NCBI RefSeq assembly: GCF_009928685.1
Contig: NZ_WWEO01000045.1
Coordinates: 620,001 to 684,000 of the forward strand
DNA length: 64,000 nucleotides
Reading direction: 5' to 3'
DNA from: Mucilaginibacter agri
GTDB lineage: Bacteria > Bacteroidota > Bacteroidia > Sphingobacteriales > Sphingobacteriaceae
The stretch's first letter is position 1; each line of letters opens with the position of its first letter. Below, piece by piece: positions 26,115-36,800 of the stretch. Position numbers and translations under genes: made by a program. The notes beneath the pieces are model-generated. The model was not told the DNA's origin. It saw only the letters and a program-made list of their open reading frames with translations, and did not search any database.

Positions 26115-28538
26115 CTATTCATTTTTCAAACTCTTAACCGGATTAGTTAATGCTGCTTTAATTGACTGAAAACTAATGGTTATAAATGCAATAAGCATAG
26201 CAGTTACAGCGGCAATGGCAACGGTATACCAGTGTATATTTACGCGATAGGCAAAATCCTGTAGCCATTTGTGCATAAAATACCAGGCTAATGGAGTTGA
26301 TATAACTATGGCAACCAGTATTAATTTAAGGAAGTCTTTAGTGAGCAAGCCAACAATTACAGACACACTTGCACCTAATACCTTGCGTATCCCAATTTCC
26401 TTAGTGCGTTGTTCGGCAGCGTAAGCGGCAAGCCCAAATAGTCCTAAACAGGCAATTAGAATAGCTAACGATGTAAACACAATGAATATCTGCCCTATGC
26501 GTTGTTCGGAACGATAAGTGGCCTCAAAATCCTGATCCATAAACGAATACTCAAAATGAGCAGATGTTAACGAACTCCACTTGCTTTTGATCTGATTGAC
26601 CAATGCAGGTAAATTTGAACTATTTACCCTAACACTTACATTACCGTTATCATAATTAAACCTCATTATAACCGGGGCAATGTTTTCGTGCAATGAATTA
26701 AAATGAAAATCCTTAACCACACCAACAATCTGATAGGCTTTAACGTGTTCGTGATTACCATCTACAGACTGATACAGCAGCTTACCTACCGGATTGCTCA
26801 TGCCCAAAAACCTGGCGGCAGTTTCGTTGATGATCAATGCCGAAGAATCCGTTGCCATACTGGTAGAAAACTCGCGACCGGCAATCATTTTCATTCCAAG
26901 GGTTTTAATATAGTCTTCGTCGATAGACCAGGTTTGCGGGAAAATGGCGTTTTTCTGATCCGTAGTGCCTGCCTCTTTATAAAAAATGGAAGTATTACGC
27001 GCCTGACCAGTTGGCAAGTATCCGGATAGTGTAGCGTCGCTAACACCTGGCAACTGCTTTACCTCCTGCTTAAAGGTTTGAGAGTGTGTATTTAACTCAT
27101 AGGCATTTTTAATTACCAATACCTGATTGCGATTATAGCCCAGGTTTTTTGATTGGATATAATTCAACTGGTTATAAATAACCAGTGTACCAATAATTAA
27201 AAAGATGGAAATTGAAAATTGAAACACCACCAGAAAATTTCGTAGGTTACCGCCTTTAAACCCAGCGGATAATTTGCCTTTAAGTACATTAACTGGCTGA
27301 AAACCTGATAAAAATAACGCGGGATATGATCCGGCCATAAAGCCTACTATTAATATAATAAGTAAAGATGCAGGCAGAAGCCATGCGAAAGTACCAAGCC
27401 CTATGCTTATTTCTTTACCTGCCAGTTGATTAAACGCAGGTAATAGCGCATAGGTAGCAAAAAGAGCAATTATTGTTGAAACCAGCGTGATCATGTTCGA
27501 CTCAGCCAAAAACTGGATTACCAGGTTGCCGCGCGAAGAACCCAATACCTTACGCACTCCAACCTCGCGGGCGCGGTTAGCAGAACGAGCAGTAGACAGA
27601 TTCATGAAGTTTACACATGCTATTAGCAGAATAAACAGGGCAATTGCCGAAAATATATAAATATACTGCGCTGATGAATTGGCACCCAATTCGCCACTTA
27701 TATTAGAGTGCAGATGGATATCTGTAAGCGGGATGAGATTCATACGGAAATAGCTGCCGCCTTTTTCAAAATCATCTATACTCATTTTCATGTCAGACTG
27801 CATTTCACCGGCAGAATATTTTCGGAGAAAAGCCGGGAATTGTGCCTCGAGCTTTTTCGGATCCGCTCCCTTTCTGAAAAGCACATAGGTATTATAATCG
27901 CTACGCAACCATTTATCAGATTTACTATCTGGAAACGAAGACATTGAAATGAAGAAGTCGAAATTAAAATGCGATGTTTTCGGAACGTCTTTTATTACCC
28001 CTGTAACCTTGAAGCCTCCCTGATCATTAATCACCAGCGATTTGCCAACCACGTTTGTACTGTTAAAATATTTTAGCGCCGTGGTTTCTGTAATAACAAT
28101 AGAGTTTGGCTCTTTTAGCGCAGTTGACGCATTACCATTTATCATGGGTAAAGTGAATACGTCAAACAATGAAGGGTCTGCAAAGGCAACTCGGTACTCA
28201 AGAATGTTCTCACTGCCCTTTTTAACATGTATACTGTAGGCATTTTTTAATCTTACCGCATTCTCTACTTCGGGGAAATCTGTTTTTAAAGTTTGGGCCA
28301 ATGGTGGCATACATACAGCGTACTGCACGCTGTTGTTACCCAGTTTCAGATCTTCGTTTACGCGGTAAATACGATCAGCCTTAGTATTATAACGGTCGAA
28401 ACTAAGCTCGTTAACCACATATAGTACAATTAATAAACAGGCGGTAAGGCCTAATGCCAAACCAAGTATATTAATTGCAGTAAAACCTTTATTTCTTTTT
28501 AAACTGCGAAAGGCAGTTTTTAAATAATTTTTAAACAT
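26115..28538 (-). CDS. MacB-like ABC permease (two FtsX domains), copy 3
   Basis: An 807-residue permease. Anchor TAFRSLKRNKGFTAINILGL, periplasmic domain with KYFNSTNVVGKSLVINDQGG (nearly the same words as copy 2), FtsX block 1 MNLSTARSANRAREVGVRKV then LGSSRGNLVIQFLAESNMI, second periplasmic domain with GMKMIAGREFSTSMATDSSA, FtsX block 2 AYAAEQRTKEIGIRKVLGAS, end SIKAALTNPVKSLKNE. Eight or so membrane segments in total. Middle permease of the three that follow ATPase 31111-31788. The paralogues differ mainly in the periplasmic domains, which suggests different cargo or a hetero-oligomeric pump. Confidence 0.9.
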   Translation of the reverse strand: MFKNYLKTAFRSLKRNKGFTAINILGLALGLTACLLIVLYVVNELSFDRYNTKADRIYRVNEDLKLGNNSVQYAVCMPPLAQTLKTDFPEVENAVRLKNAYSIHVKKGSENILEYRVAFADPSLFDVFTLPMINGNASTALKEPNSIVITETTALKYFNSTNVVGKSLVINDQGGFKVTGVIKDVPKTSHFNFDFFISMSSFPDSKSDKWLRSDYNTYVLFRKGADPKKLEAQFPAFLRKYSAGEMQSDMKMSIDDFEKGGSYFRMNLIPLTDIHLHSNISGELGANSSAQYIYIFSAIALFILLIACVNFMNLSTARSANRAREVGVRKVLGSSRGNLVIQFLAESNMITLVSTIIALFATYALLPAFNQLAGKEISIGLGTFAWLLPASLLIILIVGFMAGSYPALFLSGFQPVNVLKGKLSAGFKGGNLRNFLVVFQFSISIFLIIGTLVIYNQLNYIQSKNLGYNRNQVLVIKNAYELNTHSQTFKQEVKQLPGVSDATLSGYLPTGQARNTSIFYKEAGTTDQKNAIFPQTWSIDEDYIKTLGMKMIAGREFSTSMATDSSALIINETAARFLGMSNPVGKLLYQSVDGNHEHVKAYQIVGVVKDFHFNSLHENIAPVIMRFNYDNGNVSVRVNSSNLPALVNQIKSKWSSLTSAHFEYSFMDQDFEATYRSEQRIGQIFIVFTSLAILIACLGLFGLAAYAAEQRTKEIGIRKVLGASVSVIVGLLTKDFLKLILVAIVISTPLAWYFMHKWLQDFAYRVNIHWYTVAIAAVTAMLIAFITISFQSIKAALTNPVKSLKNE

Positions 28539-28630
28539 AACGTATCGGTATTAATGTATAATTCTGTTAGATGCGGTCAGTCATTTGTTTTAATTCCTTA
28601 TCCCTCAATCTTATCTTCAGTTATCAGATA

Positions 28631-31024
28631 CTATTCGTTCTTCAAGCTGTTAACAGGGTTGGCCAGGGCTGCTTTAATTGATTGAAAGCTAATGGTGAGC
28701 ATTGCAATTATTACTGCAGCACCACCCGATAAAGCGAATACCCACCAATTGATGCCTACACGGTATTCATAATTATTTAGCCATTGCGACATGCCTAGAT
28801 AAGCTAGCGGAAATGCTACCAAACACGATACGCCGATGAGTTGCAAAAAGTCTAACGATAAAAGGGTAGTTATGCCTGTAACCGTAGCGCCGAGCACTTT
28901 GCGGATGCCAATCTCTTTAATGCGGCGTTCGGCAGTGTAAGCGGCTAAACCGAATAAACCAAGGCATGATATGATAATCGCTAATAGTGCAAATACTCTC
29001 GATAATTCGCTTATTAATGTCTCGGTTAGAAACCGTTGATTAAACTGATCATCGACAAAATGATAATCGAAGGGATAGCCGGGATTATATCTTGATACAA
29101 TATTTTTAATTTCTGCTACTCCTTTAGTAATGTCTTTTTGTCCGTTCAACTTCACGTACATAACATAAGCATCCTTTGGCTGAACAATATTAAATATCAC
29201 CGGATCGGGCGTGCCGTACATGTTACCATATACATAGTCATTAACTACCCCCACAACTCTTAACTTCATCGTCGGATCGCCTTCATTATAAAGCAATTTA
29301 TTAATGGGACTTTGTTTGCCCATTAATTTGGCCATAGACCGGGTTATAACGATATTGGTAATCTTCGAGCTGTTTTCTGTAGCTACTAATGAGTCGGGAA
29401 CCTGCAGACCGCGACCTTCGATAATATGCATTCCGGATGTAGCGAAAAACTCTGGAGTAACACTCCGCCCGGAGACTAGCACTTTACTGCCTGCTGCTTT
29501 TCCCTCCCAGGATAATTTATCGGTATTATTACCATCGCCAAGTGTAGTGTGATCTGATAGCGCTGCGTTAACTACGTAACCGGTATTAATCATATCTTGC
29601 TTAACCGGGATAAAGTTCTTGGCAAGGCTGCCATGCACAGCTACCTCGAGAAGATTATCCTTGTTTAATCCTAAATTTCGAGACTTAACATGTTGTATTT
29701 GCTGGTAGATTACAATAGTGCCTACAATTAATATAATAGATACCGAGAACTGAATTACCACCAATGCTTTCCTGATAAACGCTGCGCCACTATCTTTTAA
29801 CTTCACTCCCTTCAGTACAAATACCGGATTGAAGGACGATAAATAGAATGAGGGGTAACTACCTGCAACCAAGCCGCATATCAGGGTCATAGCCAATAAT
29901 GCACCAATGTGTAAAGGTTTATCTAAGCCAAGAGTTAATTGTTGCTGAACCAGTATATTAAAGAATGGCAAGGTTAGCGTTATGATTAAAACTGCCAAAA
30001 AGCTTGCAGCGAAAGCCAAGATTAATGCTTCGCCAATGAATTGGGCAATCAACATCTTCTTGCCCGCGCCGAGCACCTTACGCACACCTACCTCGCGGGC
30101 CCGTTTCTCACTACGGGCTGTTGCAAGATTCATAAAGTTAATGCACGCTATAAGTAAAATTATCCAGGCTATAATGGCGAATAGATTTACATATTCAATT
30201 TGTCCGCCAACTTGCTTTCCATTTTCGAAGCCCCAATGCAAATGCCAGCTTTTCATATTAAACAAAAACGGATGGCTGATAGACTGCGGAGCACGACGCT
30301 GAACAAAATTCTTCAACTGCTTATTAACGGCTTCCGGATCGACACCGGGTTTTAACTCTACATAGGTGGTGATACCGCTATTATCCCAACTCTTCATCCA
30401 TGGATTTTGATTGTAGGTTATTTGGAATGGCGCAACCCACTCAAATTGCATACTCGAGTTCCGCGGAATATCCTTTATCAGTCCGGATACTACATAGTCT
30501 TGTTTATTATCGACACGAATTGTTTTACCAACAACATTTCGATCCGTACCAAAAAACTTCAGGGCTGTGCTTTGGGTTATAACAAGTGAATGTAACTGTG
30601 AAAATGCAATTTGGGCATTCCCCTCCATGAATGACAGCGTAAACATGCTGAACAACGATGGTTCGGCATACTTACCGCTGGCATACATGGACCTATCGCC
30701 CACACTAAACAACATTGAGGTCTCGCCCTCAGAAGTGCGGCAGGTTTGCGCAATTCCAGGAATTTCTGACTGCATTGCAGCCGCCAACGGCGCTTGGGTT
30801 GAAGTATGGGTGAATATAGATTTATCATAGGGTTGATTAACCATTGTTAGATAAACCTGATCTTTTTTTGTGTTAAATTGATCGTAGCTCAACTCATTTT
30901 CAACCCACAAAAAAATAAAAGATGCGCAAGCTATACCTATGGCAAGACCAAAAATATTAAGAAAACTATATCCTTTGTTTTTGTACAAACTGCGGAAAGC
31001 GGTTTTAAAATAATTCTTAAGCAT
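28631..31024 (-). CDS. MacB-like ABC permease (two FtsX domains), copy 4
   Basis: A 797-residue permease, first of the three after the ATPase gene (86-bp gap). Anchor TAFRSLYKNKGYSFLNIFGL then AIGIACASFIFLWVENELSY, periplasmic domain with TALKFFGTDRNVVGKTIRVD, FtsX block 1 MNLATARSEKRAREVGVRKV then LGAGKKMLIAQFIGEALILA, second periplasmic domain with GRGLQVPDSL, FtsX block 2 AYTAERRIKEIGIRKVLGAT, end SIKAALANPVNSLKNE. More diverged from copies 2 and 3 than these are from each other, so it is an older duplicate. The family is certain; the substrate is unknown. Confidence 0.9.
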   Translation of the reverse strand: MLKNYFKTAFRSLYKNKGYSFLNIFGLAIGIACASFIFLWVENELSYDQFNTKKDQVYLTMVNQPYDKSIFTHTSTQAPLAAAMQSEIPGIAQTCRTSEGETSMLFSVGDRSMYASGKYAEPSLFSMFTLSFMEGNAQIAFSQLHSLVITQSTALKFFGTDRNVVGKTIRVDNKQDYVVSGLIKDIPRNSSMQFEWVAPFQITYNQNPWMKSWDNSGITTYVELKPGVDPEAVNKQLKNFVQRRAPQSISHPFLFNMKSWHLHWGFENGKQVGGQIEYVNLFAIIAWIILLIACINFMNLATARSEKRAREVGVRKVLGAGKKMLIAQFIGEALILAFAASFLAVLIITLTLPFFNILVQQQLTLGLDKPLHIGALLAMTLICGLVAGSYPSFYLSSFNPVFVLKGVKLKDSGAAFIRKALVVIQFSVSIILIVGTIVIYQQIQHVKSRNLGLNKDNLLEVAVHGSLAKNFIPVKQDMINTGYVVNAALSDHTTLGDGNNTDKLSWEGKAAGSKVLVSGRSVTPEFFATSGMHIIEGRGLQVPDSLVATENSSKITNIVITRSMAKLMGKQSPINKLLYNEGDPTMKLRVVGVVNDYVYGNMYGTPDPVIFNIVQPKDAYVMYVKLNGQKDITKGVAEIKNIVSRYNPGYPFDYHFVDDQFNQRFLTETLISELSRVFALLAIIISCLGLFGLAAYTAERRIKEIGIRKVLGATVTGITTLLSLDFLQLIGVSCLVAFPLAYLGMSQWLNNYEYRVGINWWVFALSGGAAVIIAMLTISFQSIKAALANPVNSLKNE

Positions 31025-31110
31025 AGGTATATGGTTTAGTGGTGACTATTGAAATTGAATAAGTGAGTTAGCAATTTGGTAACCCACTCATTCGAAATCC
31101 TGTACTTGCC

Positions 31111-31788
31111 TTATATCATAATGTTCTCCATCACGGTATGGCCGTCCAACAGTCGGATAATACGGTGACTGTAGCGGGCATCGTGCTCCGAGTGGGTTAC
31201 CATTATAATGGTTGTTCCTTGTTCGTTTAAGTCGGTTAACAGTTCCATTACCTCGTTACCATTGCTGCTATCAAGGTTACCTGTGGGCTCATCCGCCAGT
31301 ATTAATTTAGGGTTATTGACTACAGCACGGGCAATGGCCACACGTTGTTGTTGACCACCAGATAGCTGTTGTGGGTAATGGTTGCGGCGGTGCATAATCT
31401 GCATTTTGTCTAACACTGCTTCTACCCTCTTTACACGTTCAGAGGCGGCAACGCCGGTATATATTAAAGGCAACTCAACGTTTTCGAATACGGTAAGCTC
31501 ATCAATAAGGTTAAAGCTCTGGAAAACGAAACCGATATTATGCTTGCGCAAATCGGCACGTTTACGCTCGTTAAAATGAGCTACCTCGGTGTCGTTAAAA
31601 ATATAACTGCCTGCATCCGGATCATCCAGCATACCCAGTATGTTTAGCAATGTTGATTTGCCACAGCCCGACGGGCCCATTATGGCTACAAACTCGCCTT
31701 TGCGCACCTCCATGCTTAATTTGTTTAGTGCAATGGTTTCTACTTCTTCGGTGCGGTAAAATTTTTCCAGATCAGTAATCTTTATCAT
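31111..31788 (-). CDS. ABC transporter ATP-binding protein (MacB/LolD type), first copy
   Basis: 225 residues with canonical motifs: Walker A GPSGCGKST, Q-loop GFVFQSFNLIDELTVFEN, signature LSGGQQQRVAIARA, Walker B LILADEPTGNLDSSNG and H-loop VTHSEHDARYSH. The start ATG at 31788 is preceded by AAGGAGG on the minus strand, spaced four bases, a rare strong Shine-Dalgarno sequence for this window. The adaptor gene lies 139 bp upstream and permease copy 4 is 86 bp downstream, so this ATPase most directly drives permeases 2-4. Confidence 0.93.
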   Translation of the reverse strand: MIKITDLEKFYRTEEVETIALNKLSMEVRKGEFVAIMGPSGCGKSTLLNILGMLDDPDAGSYIFNDTEVAHFNERKRADLRKHNIGFVFQSFNLIDELTVFENVELPLIYTGVAASERVKRVEAVLDKMQIMHRRNHYPQQLSGGQQQRVAIARAVVNNPKLILADEPTGNLDSSNGNEVMELLTDLNEQGTTIIMVTHSEHDARYSHRIIRLLDGHTVMENIMI

Positions 31789-31927
31789 TTGGCCTCCTTA
31801 CCCGTGTTAGGGTGATTTTTATTTAGGTTAATATTTTATGTTCGGTTATCTTGTTGTGTTGTCGGTTGTCTGTTTTCTGTTGTCAGAAATTCTATTCCCC
31901 GTTTCTTTTGTCTTTTAAGCTCCCGTG

Positions 31928-33181
31928 CTACTTCTTCAGTACCAACTCCTGCATGTCGCCGTAGTTGTCATAACCTGACGTTACAACTTTATCGCCTGGT
32001 TTTAAGCCTTGCAATATTTCGTAGTAATCCGGGTTTTGGCGGCCAAGTTGGATATCGGCGCGGTAAGCAGTTTTGCCATCTTCGCTCAGTTTAAATATCC
32101 AGTTACCACCGGTTTGCTGGTAAAAACCACCTTTAGGTACTAATAGCGCCTGCGTTTCGTCGCTCAAAGCCAGTCTGATCTGCAGTGTTTGCCCGCGGCG
32201 GATGGTTTTAGGCACTTCGCCTATAAATTGCATATCTACCTGGAAACGCCCGCTGGTTACCTGTGTAAATATCTTTTTGATCTTTAGCTTATATGTTTTA
32301 TCGCCCAGGGTGAAGTCGCCCATCAGGCCATTAAAAATACGGGTTATATAGTGTTCGTCAATATCCACACGTACTTTATAGCCGGTTAAAATATCGATTT
32401 GCCCTAAACGCTCTCCTTGTTTTTTATTCTGGCCAATTTCGGCATCCATCGAAGTCAGCTGACCGTCAACCGGAGCACGAACAATCAGGTCACCTACCTT
32501 TTTACGCATTAGTTCTAAGGTCGATTTCATGTGAGCGTATGACTCTTTCATTTGTACCGACTGTGCTTTGGTTGATGCGGTATCCTGGGTAAGGATCTGC
32601 ATGTTCAGTTTTTTGCGCCTAACCTGATAGTTATAATCGTTTTGTGCTTTTTGAAACTCCTGTAAACCGATAGCTTTTTGACCATATAATTTCTGATCCA
32701 GTTTGTAAATACGTTCAGATTCTTTAAGCGCATTATCAACATCAGCCATCTGATTTAATTTACCGATAGTATTCTGTTGAGCGTTGTCGCGCGATATCTG
32801 CATTTGAGTAAGCACGTTAAATACGGCTGTTTCCTGATTAGCCAGGTTAAGCTCAAGGTCGGTATTAGCCAATTTCATTATGGGCTGTCCCGCTTTCATC
32901 TCAGTACCGTCTTCAACAAATTTTTCTTCAACACGGCCTCCTTCTATCGCATCAAGATATATGGTATTAATGGGCATTACTACTCCGTTAACAGGTATAA
33001 ATTCCTGAAACGGGCCTTTATGTATTTCACTTATCGTAATACGTTCTGTATCTACATTTAATTTACTTTTTCCGGAGGTAAACAAAATACTTCCGCCAAC
33101 AAGTATTACCACTGCTGCAATACCTGCAATGGTCATGATACGCTTGGTATTCCACTTCTTTTTTTCAATTTTTCTGTCCAC
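31928..33181 (-). CDS. HlyD/MacA-type periplasmic adaptor
   Basis: A 417-residue inner-membrane-anchored adaptor that links the ABC permease to TolC. It has a GTG start at 33181 (MDRKIEKKKWNTKR), which keeps the family-typical MDRKIEKKKW beginning, then one membrane helix (IMTIAGIAAVVILVGGSILF). A biotinyl-lipoyl half (GGRVEEKFVEDGTEMKAGQP), a long coiled-coil hairpin (about residues 105-225), the second lipoyl half (GDLIVRAPVDGQLTSMDAEI) and a beta-barrel (YKVRVDIDEHYITRI) follow, with a membrane-proximal end (LKPGDKVVTSGYDNYGDMQE). First gene of the long export operon, read from promoter P1. Confidence 0.9.
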   Translation of the reverse strand: MDRKIEKKKWNTKRIMTIAGIAAVVILVGGSILFTSGKSKLNVDTERITISEIHKGPFQEFIPVNGVVMPINTIYLDAIEGGRVEEKFVEDGTEMKAGQPIMKLANTDLELNLANQETAVFNVLTQMQISRDNAQQNTIGKLNQMADVDNALKESERIYKLDQKLYGQKAIGLQEFQKAQNDYNYQVRRKKLNMQILTQDTASTKAQSVQMKESYAHMKSTLELMRKKVGDLIVRAPVDGQLTSMDAEIGQNKKQGERLGQIDILTGYKVRVDIDEHYITRIFNGLMGDFTLGDKTYKLKIKKIFTQVTSGRFQVDMQFIGEVPKTIRRGQTLQIRLALSDETQALLVPKGGFYQQTGGNWIFKLSEDGKTAYRADIQLGRQNPDYYEILQGLKPGDKVVTSGYDNYGDMQELVLKK

Positions 33182-33205
33182 AGCTATAATATAATTTTCA
33201 AAGTA

Positions 33206-33315
33206 CTATCAAAAACACATGCCACAATATAAATAACTAATAATCAATAACATAAAACCATATAACTGTATTTGAGCGTTCGCTTCTGTTACAGCATGTG
33301 TACGATATCGATACA
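33206..33315 (-). promoter_or_regulatory. Shared control region P1: sigma-54-like promoter plus two 18-bp sites
   Basis: On the minus strand TGGCATGTGTTTTTGATAG (GG at 33223-33222) lies about 40 bp before the adaptor GTG. This is the best sigma-54-like match of the three, although the -12 G is displaced by one base. Upstream lie site 2 GCGTTCGCTTCTGTTACA (33276-33293) and site 1 GTGTACGATATCGATACA (33298-33315), 22 bp apart. Site 1 is close to a perfect palindrome. GATACA begins 87 bp from the GG. Confidence 0.75.
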
Positions 33316-33747
33316 CTGTTGCCTTTGCTATAATTAAACATGGTTACGACGTACCAGGCAAAAAATTGAGGAGGTAAAAGATAAATATTTAAGGAAGGTT
33401 ATTTTGCACTGTTTTTTATCAAAAAATTCAACTTTTAAAGTAAAAAATAAACAAATCTCATTTTTTAATCAAAAAAATATTAAATTCTATATTGATAAAT
33501 TTATATTATTTAAAAATCACAGTTAAAATTTAATCTTAAACGAAATATTTAGCCAAAATTTAATCGTTTTGACATTTTTATTAAAAAAATCTTAGAAAAA
33601 TCAATACAAAATTGCAACAACTATCAAAATACTATAGATTATATTTTATAATAATAACAATTAAGTGAATTTAATATTAAAATAATCACAAATAATTGTT
33701 AACGTCGTTAGAGTTATTTTACAATTCGCTAAAAATATTCAGTCACA
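33316..33747. other. Long AT-rich leader between adaptor and SusC genes
   Basis: About 430 bp without a supported gene. From 33400 to 33740 it is strikingly AT-rich, with many A- and T-tracts, unlike the coding DNA on both sides. It probably acts as a bendable or nucleoid-bound upstream region for the susC promoter. No RNA gene is recognised. Confidence 0.5.
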
Positions 33748-33776
33748 TTGTAATTGAAATGTTACACCATATCTTG
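33748..33776 (+). promoter_or_regulatory. Candidate susC promoter, TTG-N19-TATCTTG
   Basis: TTG at 33748-33750, exactly 19 bases, then TATCTTG at 33770-33776. This fits the Bacteroidota vegetative pattern (TTG-N19-TAnnTTTG) with one base missing in the -7 box. The ATG is 38 bp further on. Confidence 0.5.
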
Positions 33777-33814
33777 TATGTGTCAATCTAACTAACTGAC
33801 TTAATTAAACAAGT

Positions 33815-36800
33815 ATGAAAAAACACTTACTCAAGAACTTACTTTGGGTTTTGATGTTACTGTCTGGCAATTTAGCCTGGTCACAAACCCGTACTGTAAC
33901 AGGTACCGTAACAGCTCAAGACGACGGTTTGCCCATCCCAGGGGTAACCGTAACAGCCAAAGGCACACGGGTTGGAACCCAGACATCAGCCGAAGGTAAA
34001 TTCACATTAAACGTTCCTTCAGGAGCAACAACTCTGGTTTTTAGTTTTATTGGTTACAGCACCACCGAAGTACCAATTGGTGGCGGACCGGTAATGGTAA
34101 AGCTAGCTACCAACAACAAACAGCTAAATGAAGTTGTGGTAACCGGTTCGGGTGTTGCAACCAGCAAGGCCAAATTGGGTATTTCGCCTGAGAGTATATC
34201 TGCTAAAAACTTACCGGCGGCACCTTCTGCGTCTGTTGACCAAGCCTTAGTTGGTAAAATACCCGGCGCTCAGATCTCCTCTGTAGATGGTACACCGGGT
34301 GCGCGGACCAACATCTTGCTTCGTGGTATTAATACCATACAGCGAGGTACCTCACCAATGATTTTGGTAGATGGAGTTGAATCTGGCGCTACAGACATTA
34401 GCCTTTTAGACCTTAGTAACGTTGACCACATTGAGGTTGTACAAGGTGCAGCGTCATCAACCATTTATGGTGCGCAAGGTGCAAACGGTGTTATCCAGAT
34501 CTTCACCAAAAAAGGTATGCAGGGCAAAATGCAGATCAATGTATCTAGTAGCGTAGCAGCCAACAGCATTATCAACAGCGGCGATGTACATCAGGCCAAA
34601 ATGAACAGCTTTAAAACCGATGCCAACGGAAACTTTGTTGATGGCAGCGGTAACATTATCCAACTTGATGAAGACGGAACATATAACGGCGTAACCTGGG
34701 CTTATGGCGCTGGCTCTAACCCTACGGCAATGGCAAACCCATTAAACATAGCCAACAAACCATATGGTACCAACCTTAAGTACTACGACCATATCGACCA
34801 GTTATTTAAAACTGCTTACACTACTAACAACAGCGTAAATATATCTGGAGCCAACGAAAAAGTTGATTATAACTTCGGAGTATCAAATAACCATCAACAA
34901 AGTACTATTCGCACTAACGGTTATAACGATCGTACTAACTTAACTATGAACCTAGGTATGGAACTTTTTAAAGGCTTTACCCTGCGTTCTACCACGCAAT
35001 TAATTTATAACAAAAACACCCTTAACCCTAGTATGGGCGTCGGTAACAGCGGGTCTATCTTCTCTGCCCTAAACGCATCGCCGTTCTACGATTTCAATCA
35101 AAAATTGCCCGATGGCACGTACCCTAACTCATTAAACTCTGGTACTGTGAGTGTTAACGGCTCGAACCCGTTTTATCTTACCGAGTACTCTAACAATAAG
35201 GATAACCGTGTTGACATCTTACAAAACATTCAGGCTAATTATAAAATCAATCACTTTGTTGAGTTGAACGCCAAATATGGCTTGAACCACAGCAACCGCG
35301 ATGTAAATTGGACATTCTTAAATCAGTCTGGCAATGCCAACTCTAACGATTTGGAATCTTGGACCTATTACAACAACGGCAATGACAATACCGGTGAGTT
35401 AGACAAGTTTAACTACAAAACCACTTTCCAAAACTTTAACGGTTCGGCTATTATCCGTACAGACTTCGAGAAAGACTTTCATTTAAACGTGCCGATCACT
35501 ACATCGACATTATTACAATATGACTACCGTAAAACCAATTACCAGGAGTTCTTCACTTATGGTTATAGCTTGCCAAGCTATCCTATTTACAACTTCCAGC
35601 AAACATCAACCCAACAGGTTACCAGAGATTACACTGAACCGTTTGTTACCTACGGTTATGTAGTTAACCAAAAAATTGACTTTGGCGATTTTGGTGGTGT
35701 TGCAGGTGGTTTCAGAAGTGATTATTCATCGGCATTTGGGCAGGGTTCTAAACCGTTTACGTTCCCCAATGTAAATGCTTACATCCGTCCATCATCCTTC
35801 GGGTTCTGGAAAGACGGCAGCCTCGGCAAAATATTCCCTGAGTTTAAATTGAGAGGCGCTTATGGCGAGGCAGGTATCCAGCCACAACCATTTGACCGCT
35901 ACCCAACCATTGTACCGGGTAACTTAGGATCTAACCTTGCGTTCTCATTACCTAACGCTCAAAATAACCCCAATATTAACGTAGAGGTTTCGAAAGAAAC
36001 CGAGTTTGGTACCGATTTCGCAATTAAAGGCTTTAGCGGTGGATGGTTCTCCGATTTTAACTTTAGCGGCACCTATTGGAAACGTAAGGGTAACAACATT
36101 ATTTACAATGTGAGTGTTGCACCATCAACAGGCGCGTCAACCTTGAAAAATAACGCGATCGACATTTCTTCACATGGTATTCAGGCTTCATTAAACATGA
36201 ATATTTACAAAGCTAAAGACTTTAACTGGAATCTTACCACCAACTTCAGTAAGCAAACCTCGAAGATTGATAAGATCAATGGTCCACCGATTATCTTAAC
36301 AACATCTGCAGGTAGCTCATCTCTGGTATTAACTGCAGGCTCTAAAATAGGTCAGTTATATGGTTATAAAGTAATCAGAAGCCTTGATGAAAAAAACCAG
36401 GAAGGTGTGCCTTACATTCAGCCAGCCGACTATGGCAAATATGAAATTGTTAATGGCATGGTTGTAGATAAAACTACTAAGGGTATCCAGTTCACCAACG
36501 AAGCCTATGCTTTCGGCGATCCTAACCCTAAGTTTAACATGTCGTTCATCAACTCATTTAACTATAAAGCGTTGAGCTTTGGTTTCCAGTTTGATTGGGT
36601 ACATGGTAGCCACCTGTATAACCAAACCAGGGAGTGGATGTACCGCGATGGTATCAGCAGTGATTACGATACTCCTGTCACCATTGCTGGCACAACGGCT
36701 GCATATACTGCTTTTTACCGCAGTGCATACGCCGATTATTTTGGCGCACGTAACGGCCCGGCACGTAATGGCACTAAAGATTACTTCTACGAAGATGCTT

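Noticed and set aside
23602..31024. The tandem permease genes as an assembly artefact
   Set aside because: The copies differ throughout, including intergenic spacers and periplasmic domains, so they are real paralogues.
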